NCBI GenBank assembly: GCA_030683705.1
Contig: JAUXPP010000149.1
Coordinates: 1 to 64,000 of the forward strand
Direction of reading: 5' to 3'
DNA length: 64,000 bases
Source of the DNA: Polaromonas sp.
GTDB lineage: Bacteria > Pseudomonadota > Gammaproteobacteria > Burkholderiales > Burkholderiaceae_C
Part shown: positions 32,831-40,800 of the stretch, one piece after another
How the letters are laid out: every line of letters begins with the position of its first letter
Numbering within the stretch: the stretch's first letter is position 1
Notes under the pieces: generated by a model
What the model saw: only the letters and a program-made list of their open reading frames with translations
The model's database searches: none
Told to the model about the DNA's origin: nothing
Program-made: the position numbers and the translations under genes

Positions 32831-35763
32831 CGAAGCTCCCATTCACATGTCAGTACAGTGCTGACTGAAATTTCTTGTTTCAACTGCCGTTCAAGCTCGT
32901 CAATTAGGCCATCACGGTTACGTTGAATTTCGTCCTGGCGGTCGAACAATTCGCGCCTCTTTTTGTCGCGTTGACCTTCAAGATCACGTTGTTCCTTTTG
33001 TGCCGCCAGCTTGTCAGCAAGGGTTGCAGCACCTTTGCTCTTGGTGCGTGATTCTTTGATGCGACGGTCTAGCTCCTTGATGTCGCGCTCCAAGCCAACT
33101 TTCAAGTCATCAGCCCAAGCATCCAGTTTTTCAGTCTCTTGCGTGAACGCACCCAAGTTGCGCGTTTCAAGGTCTGCTACTACGAGTAGCTTCTGCCGCT
33201 CAATTTCAGCCTCAAGCGGTGGGCGATGTTCCACCGAACTGGTCTCAACCTGCACGTTGGATGCACATGGCAGATTGAGCAGTCTTTCGGTCACTTGCTC
33301 ATCAAAGGCATTGCCATTGGCATCGACCGCCGCGACCAGCAAATGTTCTTCGACTGCGCCTAACGAGCGAATTTGAAGAGACTGCACTTCCAGCCAACCG
33401 TGCTGTCCACGCAAGGGTTCTACAACTGAAACCTTTGCACCGTAAGCGGCATAGTCGAGGATGATTTTTGTCGCAGGCGATGCAGTGGTCAAGCCGGGTT
33501 GCAGCTTGGCATGTTGCAACAGAGCTTGCGCCAGCGGATGCCCCAATCTGTAGATATGTGCATCTTCTGATCGACGCGGCAATTCGTAGCGCCCGGCATC
33601 TAGCTCCGCTTGACCTGCCATATTTGCCAAGAACGAAGGCGTAGCTTTGAGAACAAAGCTGGTTTCGTCATCCGTAAATTCAGCATGACCATTCAGCGCC
33701 CCACTCGTAAAGCGCATCAGCAGACGTTCAAGTTTGCCCAGCGAGGCTTTCGCATCCTGACTGCGCAGCCGTAACCGTTCTTGCACATCTTCGTCAAAGT
33801 TCTCCAGCAGAGACTTTCGCGCCTTGAGCATGGCATCGCTGATTTCGCCAGCCATATCAAGTTGTAACTGCTCGAAGGCGGTGTGAATCGCCGCAGGCTG
33901 TCTACAGGTTTGGTAAATCTCGGCAATACGGCGCTCAAAGTCAACGCCAGATTCCACCGCACCCAGCACTTCATCACTGGCACCAAACACGCCGTCAAAT
34001 AGCTTGAATTTCTGGTCTAGCAGTTCGTACACCCGCTTGTCGGCTTCGTTCTCGCGGTTAAGGAAGTTGACCACCACCACATCGTGCTTTTGTCCATAGC
34101 GGTGGCAACGGCCTATGCGTTGCTCAATACGCTGCGGATTCCACGGCAAGTCGTAGTTGATGACCATCGAACAGAACTGAAGGTTGATACCCTCAGCGCC
34201 TGCTTCTGTGGCAATCATGATCGAACCATTGGGGCCGTTGAACTTACGGAAATGCTCAACCAACGCAGCACGTGTGTCCGCAGTACGGGAGCCAGTAACG
34301 CGGTCTGTGCCAGTGTGTTGCTTCATCCAGTCCGCATAGATGCGCTTAGACGCCGCGTCGTTGTTGGTTCCGTTGAACAATACGACACCATCGTTGTACG
34401 GGGTTGATGCCAGCAAGCCCATCAAATAGTCTTGCGTGCGACGCGACTCGGTGAAGATGATTGCCTTCTTGGCGGCACCCAGCTCATCGAGCTTGGAAAA
34501 GGCAACTTTCAAAGCTTGCAGCAATGCCGTGCCTTTGGCGTTTTCCGTAATAGACACTGCGAGCTTCCGAAAGCCCTCTAAGTCTTCTATTTCCTGGGCA
34601 ATGGCTTGTACTTGCTCTTTTGTCCGGGCTTGAGCCTCATCCACTGGCAAGTCGTCAATTTCCTCGGCGATTTCATCCAGTGTTTCAAAGTCTTCATCCA
34701 ACTCGTCAATCAACCCTCGACCATTATCTGAACCCTTATCCAGAGCGGACGCTTTTTCTGCCAGCGTTTTCTTGAGTCGGCTGGTCAGTGTTTCCAGCGC
34801 ACCCGCTATCGCAAAGGTACTCGATGCCAACAGCTTGCGCAGCACCAGTGTGATAAGTTGACGCTGACTATTGGGTAGCGCGTGAAGTGCTTCGCGCTCC
34901 AGGTATTCCGTCACATGGTTGTACAGCGCGGTTTCGTCTGAACTAGGGGTGAACTCACGCAGCAATGGAATACGCTTGGTGTACTTCACATACGCTTCCA
35001 CTTGACGACGCAAGGTACGCTTGCAAACGGGCGCTATGCGGTTCTTTAAGGCATCAAAGCTCTCGGCATTTTTGAGTGCTCCGAATTGGCTTTTGAAGCT
35101 ATCCAGATCACCAAACACGCGCTCGTCGATAAAGCTCACGAGCCCGTATAACTCCAGCAAAGAGTTTTGTAGCGGGGTCGCGGTAAGCAGCACCTTTTGC
35201 GGTTGGGACAAAGCTTCTTGCAGAGCGCGTGCCGTTTTATTCTCAGGCTTATAGACGTTGCGCAGCCGGTGCGCTTCGTCGATCACAACCAAGTCCCAAG
35301 CAACGGCTTTGACCTCTACCGCTTTACGTGCTGCGAACTGGTACGAGCAAATGATGATGCCCGACCGATTGAACGGGTTTACCGCACCTTCTTTAACCAA
35401 CTGCCGAAACGACTTGGCTTCAAATATCGTGGCGGGCAAACCAAATTTGTCTGCCAACTCTTGGTGCCATTGCTTGCGTAAATTGGCTGGGGTAATCACC
35501 AAAATACGGCGCTTGCGTTCAGCCCAGCGTTGAGCAATCAGCAAGCCAGCTTCAATGGTCTTACCCAAGCCAACCTCGTCCGCAAGAATCACGCCTTTGG
35601 ACAGTGGGTTGCTGGTGGCAAACATCGCGGCATCAATTTGATGCGGGTTCAAATCAACTTGTGCATCCAGTAGCGCCCCAGCCATTGCTTCCATTGAACT
35701 GGATGCGGCGCGGCGCGTGAGTTGATGTGCAAAAAAAGCGAGTTGATGGGGGCTGTAGTTCAC
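32827..35763 (-). CDS. SNF2-family helicase/remodeller, first gene of the defence operon
   Basis: 978 aa from a GTG at 35763 (MNYSPHQLAFFAHQL...), with a GGGGG-rich site 8 bp upstream. Motifs: a preceding LNPHQIDAAMFA Q-motif-like block, Walker A ADEVGLGKTIEAGLL (about 58-72), DEAH in VVIDEAHRLRN (about 160), TATPLQN, and the helicase C domain with TEAGAEGINLQFC and QRIGRCHRYGQ (about 515-560). A long C-terminal coiled coil rich in K/E/R (about 880-960) ends the protein. The RapA/SNF2 type suggests dsDNA translocation without unwinding. A DISARM DrmD-like role is an analogy only. Confidence 0.92.
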   Translation of the reverse strand: MNYSPHQLAFFAHQLTRRAASSSMEAMAGALLDAQVDLNPHQIDAAMFATSNPLSKGVILADEVGLGKTIEAGLLIAQRWAERKRRILVITPANLRKQWHQELADKFGLPATIFEAKSFRQLVKEGAVNPFNRSGIIICSYQFAARKAVEVKAVAWDLVVIDEAHRLRNVYKPENKTARALQEALSQPQKVLLTATPLQNSLLELYGLVSFIDERVFGDLDSFKSQFGALKNAESFDALKNRIAPVCKRTLRRQVEAYVKYTKRIPLLREFTPSSDETALYNHVTEYLEREALHALPNSQRQLITLVLRKLLASSTFAIAGALETLTSRLKKTLAEKASALDKGSDNGRGLIDELDEDFETLDEIAEEIDDLPVDEAQARTKEQVQAIAQEIEDLEGFRKLAVSITENAKGTALLQALKVAFSKLDELGAAKKAIIFTESRRTQDYLMGLLASTPYNDGVVLFNGTNNDAASKRIYADWMKQHTGTDRVTGSRTADTRAALVEHFRKFNGPNGSIMIATEAGAEGINLQFCSMVINYDLPWNPQRIEQRIGRCHRYGQKHDVVVVNFLNRENEADKRVYELLDQKFKLFDGVFGASDEVLGAVESGVDFERRIAEIYQTCRQPAAIHTAFEQLQLDMAGEISDAMLKARKSLLENFDEDVQERLRLRSQDAKASLGKLERLLMRFTSGALNGHAEFTDDETSFVLKATPSFLANMAGQAELDAGRYELPRRSEDAHIYRLGHPLAQALLQHAKLQPGLTTASPATKIILDYAAYGAKVSVVEPLRGQHGWLEVQSLQIRSLGAVEEHLLVAAVDANGNAFDEQVTERLLNLPCASNVQVETSSVEHRPPLEAEIERQKLLVVADLETRNLGAFTQETEKLDAWADDLKVGLERDIKELDRRIKESRTKSKGAATLADKLAAQKEQRDLEGQRDKKRRELFDRQDEIQRNRDGLIDELERQLKQEISVSTVLTCEWELR

Positions 35764-35975
35764 AAGCCAGCCCCCGGAAATGCCATCGCGATAAAAATAC
35801 GCGCCCTACGAAATTGTTGGTTACACACTATCGCCCCCCATTTTTCATTTGTTATCTGCATCGCCCACTCGTATGCGCTAAAAACATTGTGACTGATTCC
35901 GTGCTTGGAAGGGATGGCTTGAAGCACTGCGGGGCAACAGCATTCTCTGCAAAACGACTCCACGGCATCAAGCAA
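35760..35975 (-). CDS. Possible leader ORF before the SNF2 helicase (weak)
   Basis: A 71-residue frame (MLDAVESFCRECCCP...) whose TGA overlaps the GTG of the helicase gene in GTGA. The overlap resembles the junctions inside the operon, but the residue composition (Cys cluster, no recognisable fold) is not convincing. It may be a chance frame or a gene remnant. The rest of 35976-36311 shows no supported gene. Confidence 0.25.
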   Translation of the reverse strand: MLDAVESFCRECCCPAVLQAIPSKHGISHNVFSAYEWAMQITNEKWGAIVCNQQFRRARIFIAMAFPGAGL

Positions 35976-36311
35976 TCACTCGTGGTGTGTTGGAAAAATT
36001 GCTCCAAATGGTCTGCGGCTGGAATACGCTTGTTGAGTAGATGTAGCGATACTTTTGGCGACACACAACGCCGACCAGCCGGACGGACCAAGCCAGAACC
36101 ACGACCGATGCTGCTGCTGCCAAACTTCCCACTGCCAGCATTGTTATAGCGGCTTTAGAGCGGCTTTCTTGACTGCCGACTGGCAAAACCATTCGCAAGA
36201 GAGAACTCCATCTGGAGTACACGCTAAATGGACAGATTCGGCATGATTAAATAGTGTCCAGTTAGACTCCATTTATCAATTTATTGACATATTCCACAAA
36301 GTCTCTTAGAC

Positions 36312-36336
36312 TTCAAATAGACGCCAACTATTTGAA
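36312..36336. promoter_or_regulatory. 9-bp perfect inverted repeat upstream of the serine recombinase
   Basis: ttcaaatag (36312-36320) and ctatttgaa (36328-36336), spacer 7 bp, ending 13 bp before the recombinase ATG. Candidate operator or resolvase subsite. The flanking 36230-36345 stretch is AT-rich with short partial palindromes (actccat/atggagt), as in res regions. Confidence 0.5.
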
Positions 36337-36349
36337 TATGGAGTTCTAA

Positions 36350-36946
36350 ATGAGTGCAGCGAAGACCGGCAGCAACGGCAAGCGTATTGGCTATGTTCGC
36401 GTCAGCAGTGCTGATCAGAACGACGCACGCCAACTTGAAAGCTTGGTCCTGGATAAAACCTTTACCGATAAGGCCAGCGGCAAAGACACCAATCGGCCTC
36501 AACTTCAAGCAATGTTCGAGTTTGTGCGCGAAGGCGACCACATCTATGTGCACAGCATGGACAGGCTTTCACGCTCACTGCGCGACTTGCAAGAAGTGGT
36601 GGAATTGATGACTGGCAAAGGGATCAGCGTTACCTTCACGAAGGAAAACTTGACTTTTGAGCCCCCTGCAACCGGGGCGGATGCTCACAAAACGGCGTAC
36701 TCCACACTAATGCTGCAATTGCTAGGCGCCGTCAGTCAATTTGAGCGCGCACTAATCAAGGAGCGGCAGCGCGAGGGCATAGCGATTGCGAAAAGCAAGA
36801 AGCTCTACAAGGGAAGAAAACCAGCCCTGGACAAGGCCGCGGTCGCGAAACTGCGGCAAATGGCAGCTGACGGGGTGTCCAAAGTTGAAATCGCCGAAAC
36901 GCTTGGAATTTCGCGAGCTAGCGTTTACGTCTATTTGAATGCTTGA
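36350..36946 (+). CDS. Serine recombinase (resolvase/invertase family)
   Basis: 198 aa. The N-terminal catalytic domain reads IGYVRVSSADQNDARQLESL, with the nucleophilic Ser in the VRVSS motif and the Arg-rich MDRLSRSLRDLQEVVELM segment. The E-helix region ERALIKERQREGIAIAKSK is followed by a C-terminal helix-turn-helix (GVSKVEIAETLGISRASVYVYL). Length and layout fit Tn3-type resolvases or DNA invertases. No transposase gene is present nearby, so it may be a remnant of a transposon or serve DNA inversion/resolution in the island. Confidence 0.92.
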   Translation: MSAAKTGSNGKRIGYVRVSSADQNDARQLESLVLDKTFTDKASGKDTNRPQLQAMFEFVREGDHIYVHSMDRLSRSLRDLQEVVELMTGKGISVTFTKENLTFEPPATGADAHKTAYSTLMLQLLGAVSQFERALIKERQREGIAIAKSKKLYKGRKPALDKAAVAKLRQMAADGVSKVEIAETLGISRASVYVYLNA

Positions 36947-37339
36947 ATCGCCCCGGGTTTGAGCTGGCCCGCAGAAATTGGACGGTTACGATCCCGCCGA
37001 TCAAGCGGAGCTTGCCAGCCTGGATCGCACCGTCACAAGGTCATCCCTGCCAACAAATATTGATGATGGGGATGTACCGTTTTAGGTCAGGATAGGACTG
37101 AATGCTGTCCTTCATCCGTCGTCAGGCACCGACTGGTTTCGACCCGAAGCAGACATGACGACGAGCTTCGCGACCAGGGCGAGTGCCTTGAGGACATAGG
37201 CGCCCTGGCGGATGTCTCGATCCACCATGACCCTTCCGGCTAAGGGTCTTTGTACAGCGGGCGGAACAATCTGCTGGCTGGTACGCTTGCACAGCAATGC
37301 ACGAGTCTTGTGCCATTATCCGGTAATCAAGGAGGGGAT
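36947..37339. other. Gene-free stretch between recombinase and NACHT gene
   Basis: About 390 bp without a defensible ORF. It ends in the strong ribosome-binding site (AAGGAGGGG) of the NACHT gene. Part may be remnant mobile-element sequence: a minus-strand frame with VMVDRDIRQGAYVLKAL looks protein-like but is short. Confidence 0.4.
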
Positions 37340-39397
37340 ATGGATGGAGTACTTGACGCTGTTGGCTTGACCAACGGAATCAAACATTGCTTTGCTAGCG
37401 TCTTTGCCGAGTTTAACGTTGCGACAGAGGTATGGGCTAGGAAAAACATGCTGCTCACAACGGGAAGGGACAACTACGCTCGCTATATAGCCGTGACGGT
37501 AGGGTCCATACCGCTTTTCGCCACAAGCCGAGTTGTGGCTGTGGAAGACGCCTACGTCCTAGTTGGGCTGTCTCAAGAATTCGAGCGAGAGAGGTACCGA
37601 TCTGTAGGACAGATCGAAAGAGCGCTTCGGATGCAACGCCGAGGCGTCAATGCTCGCGAAGGTAAGTCTCAAACATCGGTGTCACCTGAGGAGGCGCTGG
37701 AACTCAGCTCAGGTGTATTTGCGTTGCTTGGGGCACCAGGCTCCGGGAAAACAACCGCACTTCGTCACCTTGTGGTTTCGGCGGCCAGCGGGTCGGCAAT
37801 TCGAGGCGCGGTCCGCATTCCCATCTTCCTGGCTGCCAGGGACATGGCTGCCGGGCAAACAGGTATCGAGACTGCCGCAGTTGGACAGTTCCGCTCGCAT
37901 GAGATGCCCGAACCTGCAAAGGTTTTGGTAGCCCTGGCCAAAGCCGGAAAACTGCTCCTGTGCTTAGATGGCATTGATGAAACTTCGCTAGCGCATCAGC
38001 GCATCTTGATATCGGAACTCTTGCAACTTCAAGCTCGGTATCCCAACGCGCTTTTCTGTGTGTCCGCGCGCCCACACAGCTTGGACGTGGGTCTTCCGAA
38101 CTCATCCAAGTGGGAGACCTTCCCCCTTCCGTTTTATCGGCGGCTTGAGTTCGTTAGGCGATGGTTTGCTGGGGTCGACGCTGCGAAAGGGGAGCGTTTA
38201 GTTGGCGAGTGCAAGCAACGGCCGGAGCTGCTCGATATAGGCTCAAGTCCGCTATTGCTTTCCATCATATGCGCCCTGTTTCACAATGATCTCGAAATCC
38301 CGCGCGATGTAGACGAACTATTTTCCCGCACAGCAGATGGGCTTCTTGGCCAGTGGGATGCTTTTAGGAACGTCGCCAGAGAAACGAGCATTGGTAGGCT
38401 CTCGCTTACTAAGCGCTTCTCGCTGGTTGCAGAACTCGCAGCGTCAATGTTCGAGAACAAGAAGATCGTTTTCTCCGTAGCTGACGTTGAGAATTCTGGC
38501 TGCTTGGAGCGGATATCAGAAGTGCTCCGCTTTCAAGGTTTGGATGCGCGGGAGACCCTTGAAACTCTTACCAATGACTATGGCGTACTCCTTCAGCGCT
38601 CCCCTGGTCTGTACTCGTTCAGTCACTTGACGCTGCACGAGTACTTTGTTGCTCGGCATGCAGTCGCCCATCGAACTGAATTGAACCTCATCTCTGAGTA
38701 TCGCCGTGACGAGAGGTGGGGCGAGGTGGTGAAGTTTGTTGCGCGGCTTCTTCTAAACGGAGATAGCTTTCTCCGCGCGTTGCACGCCGCGGTTGATTTT
38801 TCGCAAGATAAGCCTGTTCGAATGTTGATTGCGATCTGGGGCAGCCAGCCGATTTGCTCAGAAGCCATTCGAAAGCAGTTGATGGCAGATCTTGCTCGGC
38901 GGGTGGTGGCTGTATTCAAGCATTGTGTGGACGACTTCGCCCTTTTGGAAGACGAACTGGTGATGCAAACGCGGCTGCTAGGGCGCATTCGTCACGCCCG
39001 AGCTACTATTAAAGCTCGGAGGCTGGAGGAGGCTGCAGAGAGCGATGACGGAAGCGAAGAGCATTCCCCCGCACTGGAAGACCCAGTAGAGATTGAGCAA
39101 TCTAAAGAAGATAAGGAGCCTGTAAAGGGTGGATCAAATGAGCAACGACTGGCGAAGCACAGTAGCATCCTCGTTGCAGCGGTGACACTGCCAGGACTTC
39201 TAGAAATTTTGAACAAACACAAGTTCGATCCGAGTGATATCGGGGTGGGGCGAAACGCCTTTTTTAAGCAATGGTTTGAGGCCGGATTTCCAGAAATACG
39301 GAAGATTTCCTTTAGAGACGCGGTGCCTCAGGATAGGGGAAAAGCTCTGAGCCGTTGGAAGCGCAATCCTCGGCCCGACTGGGATGAAGTGAGCTAG
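37340..39397 (+). CDS. NACHT-domain STAND NTPase (bacterial NLR-like)
   Basis: 685 aa from ATG 37340, chosen over the ORF start at 37250 because AAGGAGGGG lies 4-11 bp upstream. Walker A LLGAPGSGKTTALRHL (G131-T139), Walker B LLLCLDGIDE (about 204-213, with the extra acidic residue typical of NACHT), a sensor-like CVSARPHS, and the winged-helix region ending in the NACHT-characteristic FSHLTLHEYFVARHAV. A C-terminal helical sensor region of about 220 residues follows. The N-terminal 125 residues, where the effector normally lies, match no family that I recognise. bNACHT proteins are anti-phage sensors that trigger growth arrest. No effector neighbour is seen, so it is probably a stand-alone system. 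Confidence 0.88.
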   Translation: MDGVLDAVGLTNGIKHCFASVFAEFNVATEVWARKNMLLTTGRDNYARYIAVTVGSIPLFATSRVVAVEDAYVLVGLSQEFERERYRSVGQIERALRMQRRGVNAREGKSQTSVSPEEALELSSGVFALLGAPGSGKTTALRHLVVSAASGSAIRGAVRIPIFLAARDMAAGQTGIETAAVGQFRSHEMPEPAKVLVALAKAGKLLLCLDGIDETSLAHQRILISELLQLQARYPNALFCVSARPHSLDVGLPNSSKWETFPLPFYRRLEFVRRWFAGVDAAKGERLVGECKQRPELLDIGSSPLLLSIICALFHNDLEIPRDVDELFSRTADGLLGQWDAFRNVARETSIGRLSLTKRFSLVAELAASMFENKKIVFSVADVENSGCLERISEVLRFQGLDARETLETLTNDYGVLLQRSPGLYSFSHLTLHEYFVARHAVAHRTELNLISEYRRDERWGEVVKFVARLLLNGDSFLRALHAAVDFSQDKPVRMLIAIWGSQPICSEAIRKQLMADLARRVVAVFKHCVDDFALLEDELVMQTRLLGRIRHARATIKARRLEEAAESDDGSEEHSPALEDPVEIEQSKEDKEPVKGGSNEQRLAKHSSILVAAVTLPGLLEILNKHKFDPSDIGVGRNAFFKQWFEAGFPEIRKISFRDAVPQDRGKALSRWKRNPRPDWDEVS

Positions 39398-39667
39398 TGG
39401 TCGTCACACCTTGGAGTTAACCCGCAGGATTGCTGCCCACGCCCAGCCGTTCTGGAAGCTTCCTTAAGAGCGTTCGGACCGGCTGGTTGACGTTGGGCAC
39501 CGTTCTTTTCTCGCGCGCACGATCCGCTTCGCTACTACAGACTAAGGTGCAGGGATGTCCGCTTTTGGCCCGAAGGCGCCCTTTACCTGCCGGATGTCCT
39601 GCGGCCAAGCCAGGATGTCGTCTCGGCCGGGGGCGGGCACAGCTTGCCTAAGCTGTTATCCACTCTT
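39398..39667. other. Gene-free stretch downstream of the NACHT gene
   Basis: About 270 bp that I cannot assign. With the adjoining integrase relic the total interval without an intact gene is about 600 bp (39398-39994). GC content rises here compared with the NACHT gene, suggesting a junction between insertions. Confidence 0.4.
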
Positions 39668-39960
39668 CTAGCTTCGAACCAAGTAGATCAAACGCTTCTG
39701 CTGGCTGACCCAGTCTGCGATTGTGGATGTAGACCTTTGCCACTTACTCGCAATCACGTGATTCAGGCATTCGTCAATTACATCTGTGCTGATACCAAGA
39801 ATAGCCATCGTAATTGCAGTTGTGCGTCTGAGATCGTGTGCAGTCCAGTGTCCCTCCGGTAACATTAGTGCTTCTGTGCTGCTGGTTCGATTTGCCACTT
39901 GCTTTTCGGGAGGGCGCTGACGGTCGCTTAACTGCTTCCCGAAACTTTTGATACAGACAG
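39668..39960 (-). pseudogene. Decayed P4-type integrase C-terminal fragment
   Basis: About 97 residues homologous to the catalytic end of P4-type integrases: VCIKSFGKQLSDRQRP, then WTAHDLRRTTAITMAILGIS and LNHV. It parallels VCMKSTTKQVRDRQ...HDLPRTGATIM...LNHV in the intact island integrase. The Tyr box is lost (KWQRSTSTIADWV). No N-terminal half is found. It marks an earlier insertion or fusion of two integrative elements. Confidence 0.75.
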
Positions 39961-39994
39961 GCCCCTTTTTTCGTTTATTCAGAGGTTGAAAGAA

Positions 39995-40786
39995 ATGAAC
40001 ATTTGGCGACTTGTTGCACACCATGAGGATTCAGAGAAGGCGATGCGTATCTCGATTGAGAAGGGTGTCGTTGCAATCGGCTGGTCAGAAGTGGGCGATT
40101 TGGATCTTGCCAGCCCCGAATCGCAAACCGACATTACGCACATGATCAGGCAGGCTCATCCAAGCCTGAGTAACTCTCATCTTGGGGGCCCGAGCCTGTG
40201 GAACTTCTACAAAAGAGTCTCCATCGGGGACCTTGTCATCCTTAGTGCATCTGGTGCACGTAAAAAAGTCTTTGAGGTCATTGGTGATTACTTCTTCACC
40301 GATGACAGTGAGTCTGTTGAAGGCTACTGTCATCAGCGGGCAGCACAACTAACCAACCTAGGTGCTAGCCAGGTATGGCAAGACTGCGGTGGATCGTATG
40401 CGCAGGGACAAAATCAACGGTGGACATTTGCCCAGTGCCGTGACACTCCCCAAGCATTAGATACAGTCTATATAGAAGGGGGTCGATACGAGGTTAGATC
40501 CACTGCAATAGAGCGGAATCCTGACGCTCGTGCGAAATGTCTCGATCATTACGGCTACTCATGCAGGGTGTGCTCCTTCAATTTCGAAGAGGAGTTTGGG
40601 ATTGAAGGGCGAGCATTCATTCACGTACATCACCGAGTTGATATCGCGCAATCAACGGGTGCATACAAAGTTGACCCTATTCGGGATTTGATACCACTAT
40701 GTCCCAATTGCCACGCTATGGCGCATCGAAAAAGGCCTGCCTTCGATATTGAAGTGTTGACAACTATGCGAAGGACAAGCACGTGA
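39995..40786 (+). CDS. EVE-HNH endonuclease (type IV restriction-like)
   Basis: 263 aa from ATG 39995, with AGAGG 9 bp upstream; the TTG three codons earlier is less likely. The N-terminal 110 residues (NIWRLVAHH...VVAIGWSEVGDL...WNFYKRVSIGDLVILSA) look like an EVE/PUA-type modified-base reader. The C-terminal HNH domain has CRVC (C190, C193), FIHVHHRVDI (H210-H213), DLIPLCPNCHAMAH (C236, C239) and the usual beta-beta-alpha-metal fold. EVE-HNH proteins of this kind cleave DNA containing 5-methyl- or hydroxymethyl-cytosine. It is convergent with the primase gene and is probably autonomous. Confidence 0.85.
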   Translation: MNIWRLVAHHEDSEKAMRISIEKGVVAIGWSEVGDLDLASPESQTDITHMIRQAHPSLSNSHLGGPSLWNFYKRVSIGDLVILSASGARKKVFEVIGDYFFTDDSESVEGYCHQRAAQLTNLGASQVWQDCGGSYAQGQNQRWTFAQCRDTPQALDTVYIEGGRYEVRSTAIERNPDARAKCLDHYGYSCRVCSFNFEEEFGIEGRAFIHVHHRVDIAQSTGAYKVDPIRDLIPLCPNCHAMAHRKRPAFDIEVLTTMRRTST

Positions 40787-40800
40787 AGATTTCAGTTCGA

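Noticed and set aside
25611-35763. Calling the five-gene operon DISARM
   Set aside because: A SNF2 helicase and a methyltransferase are shared, but I see no DrmA/DrmB/DrmC-like genes and a type III Res is present.
35968-36222. 84-aa minus-strand ORF upstream of the SNF2 gene
   Set aside because: A hydrophobic stretch is present, but there is no ribosome-binding site and it overlaps the AT-rich recombinase leader; could not be supported.
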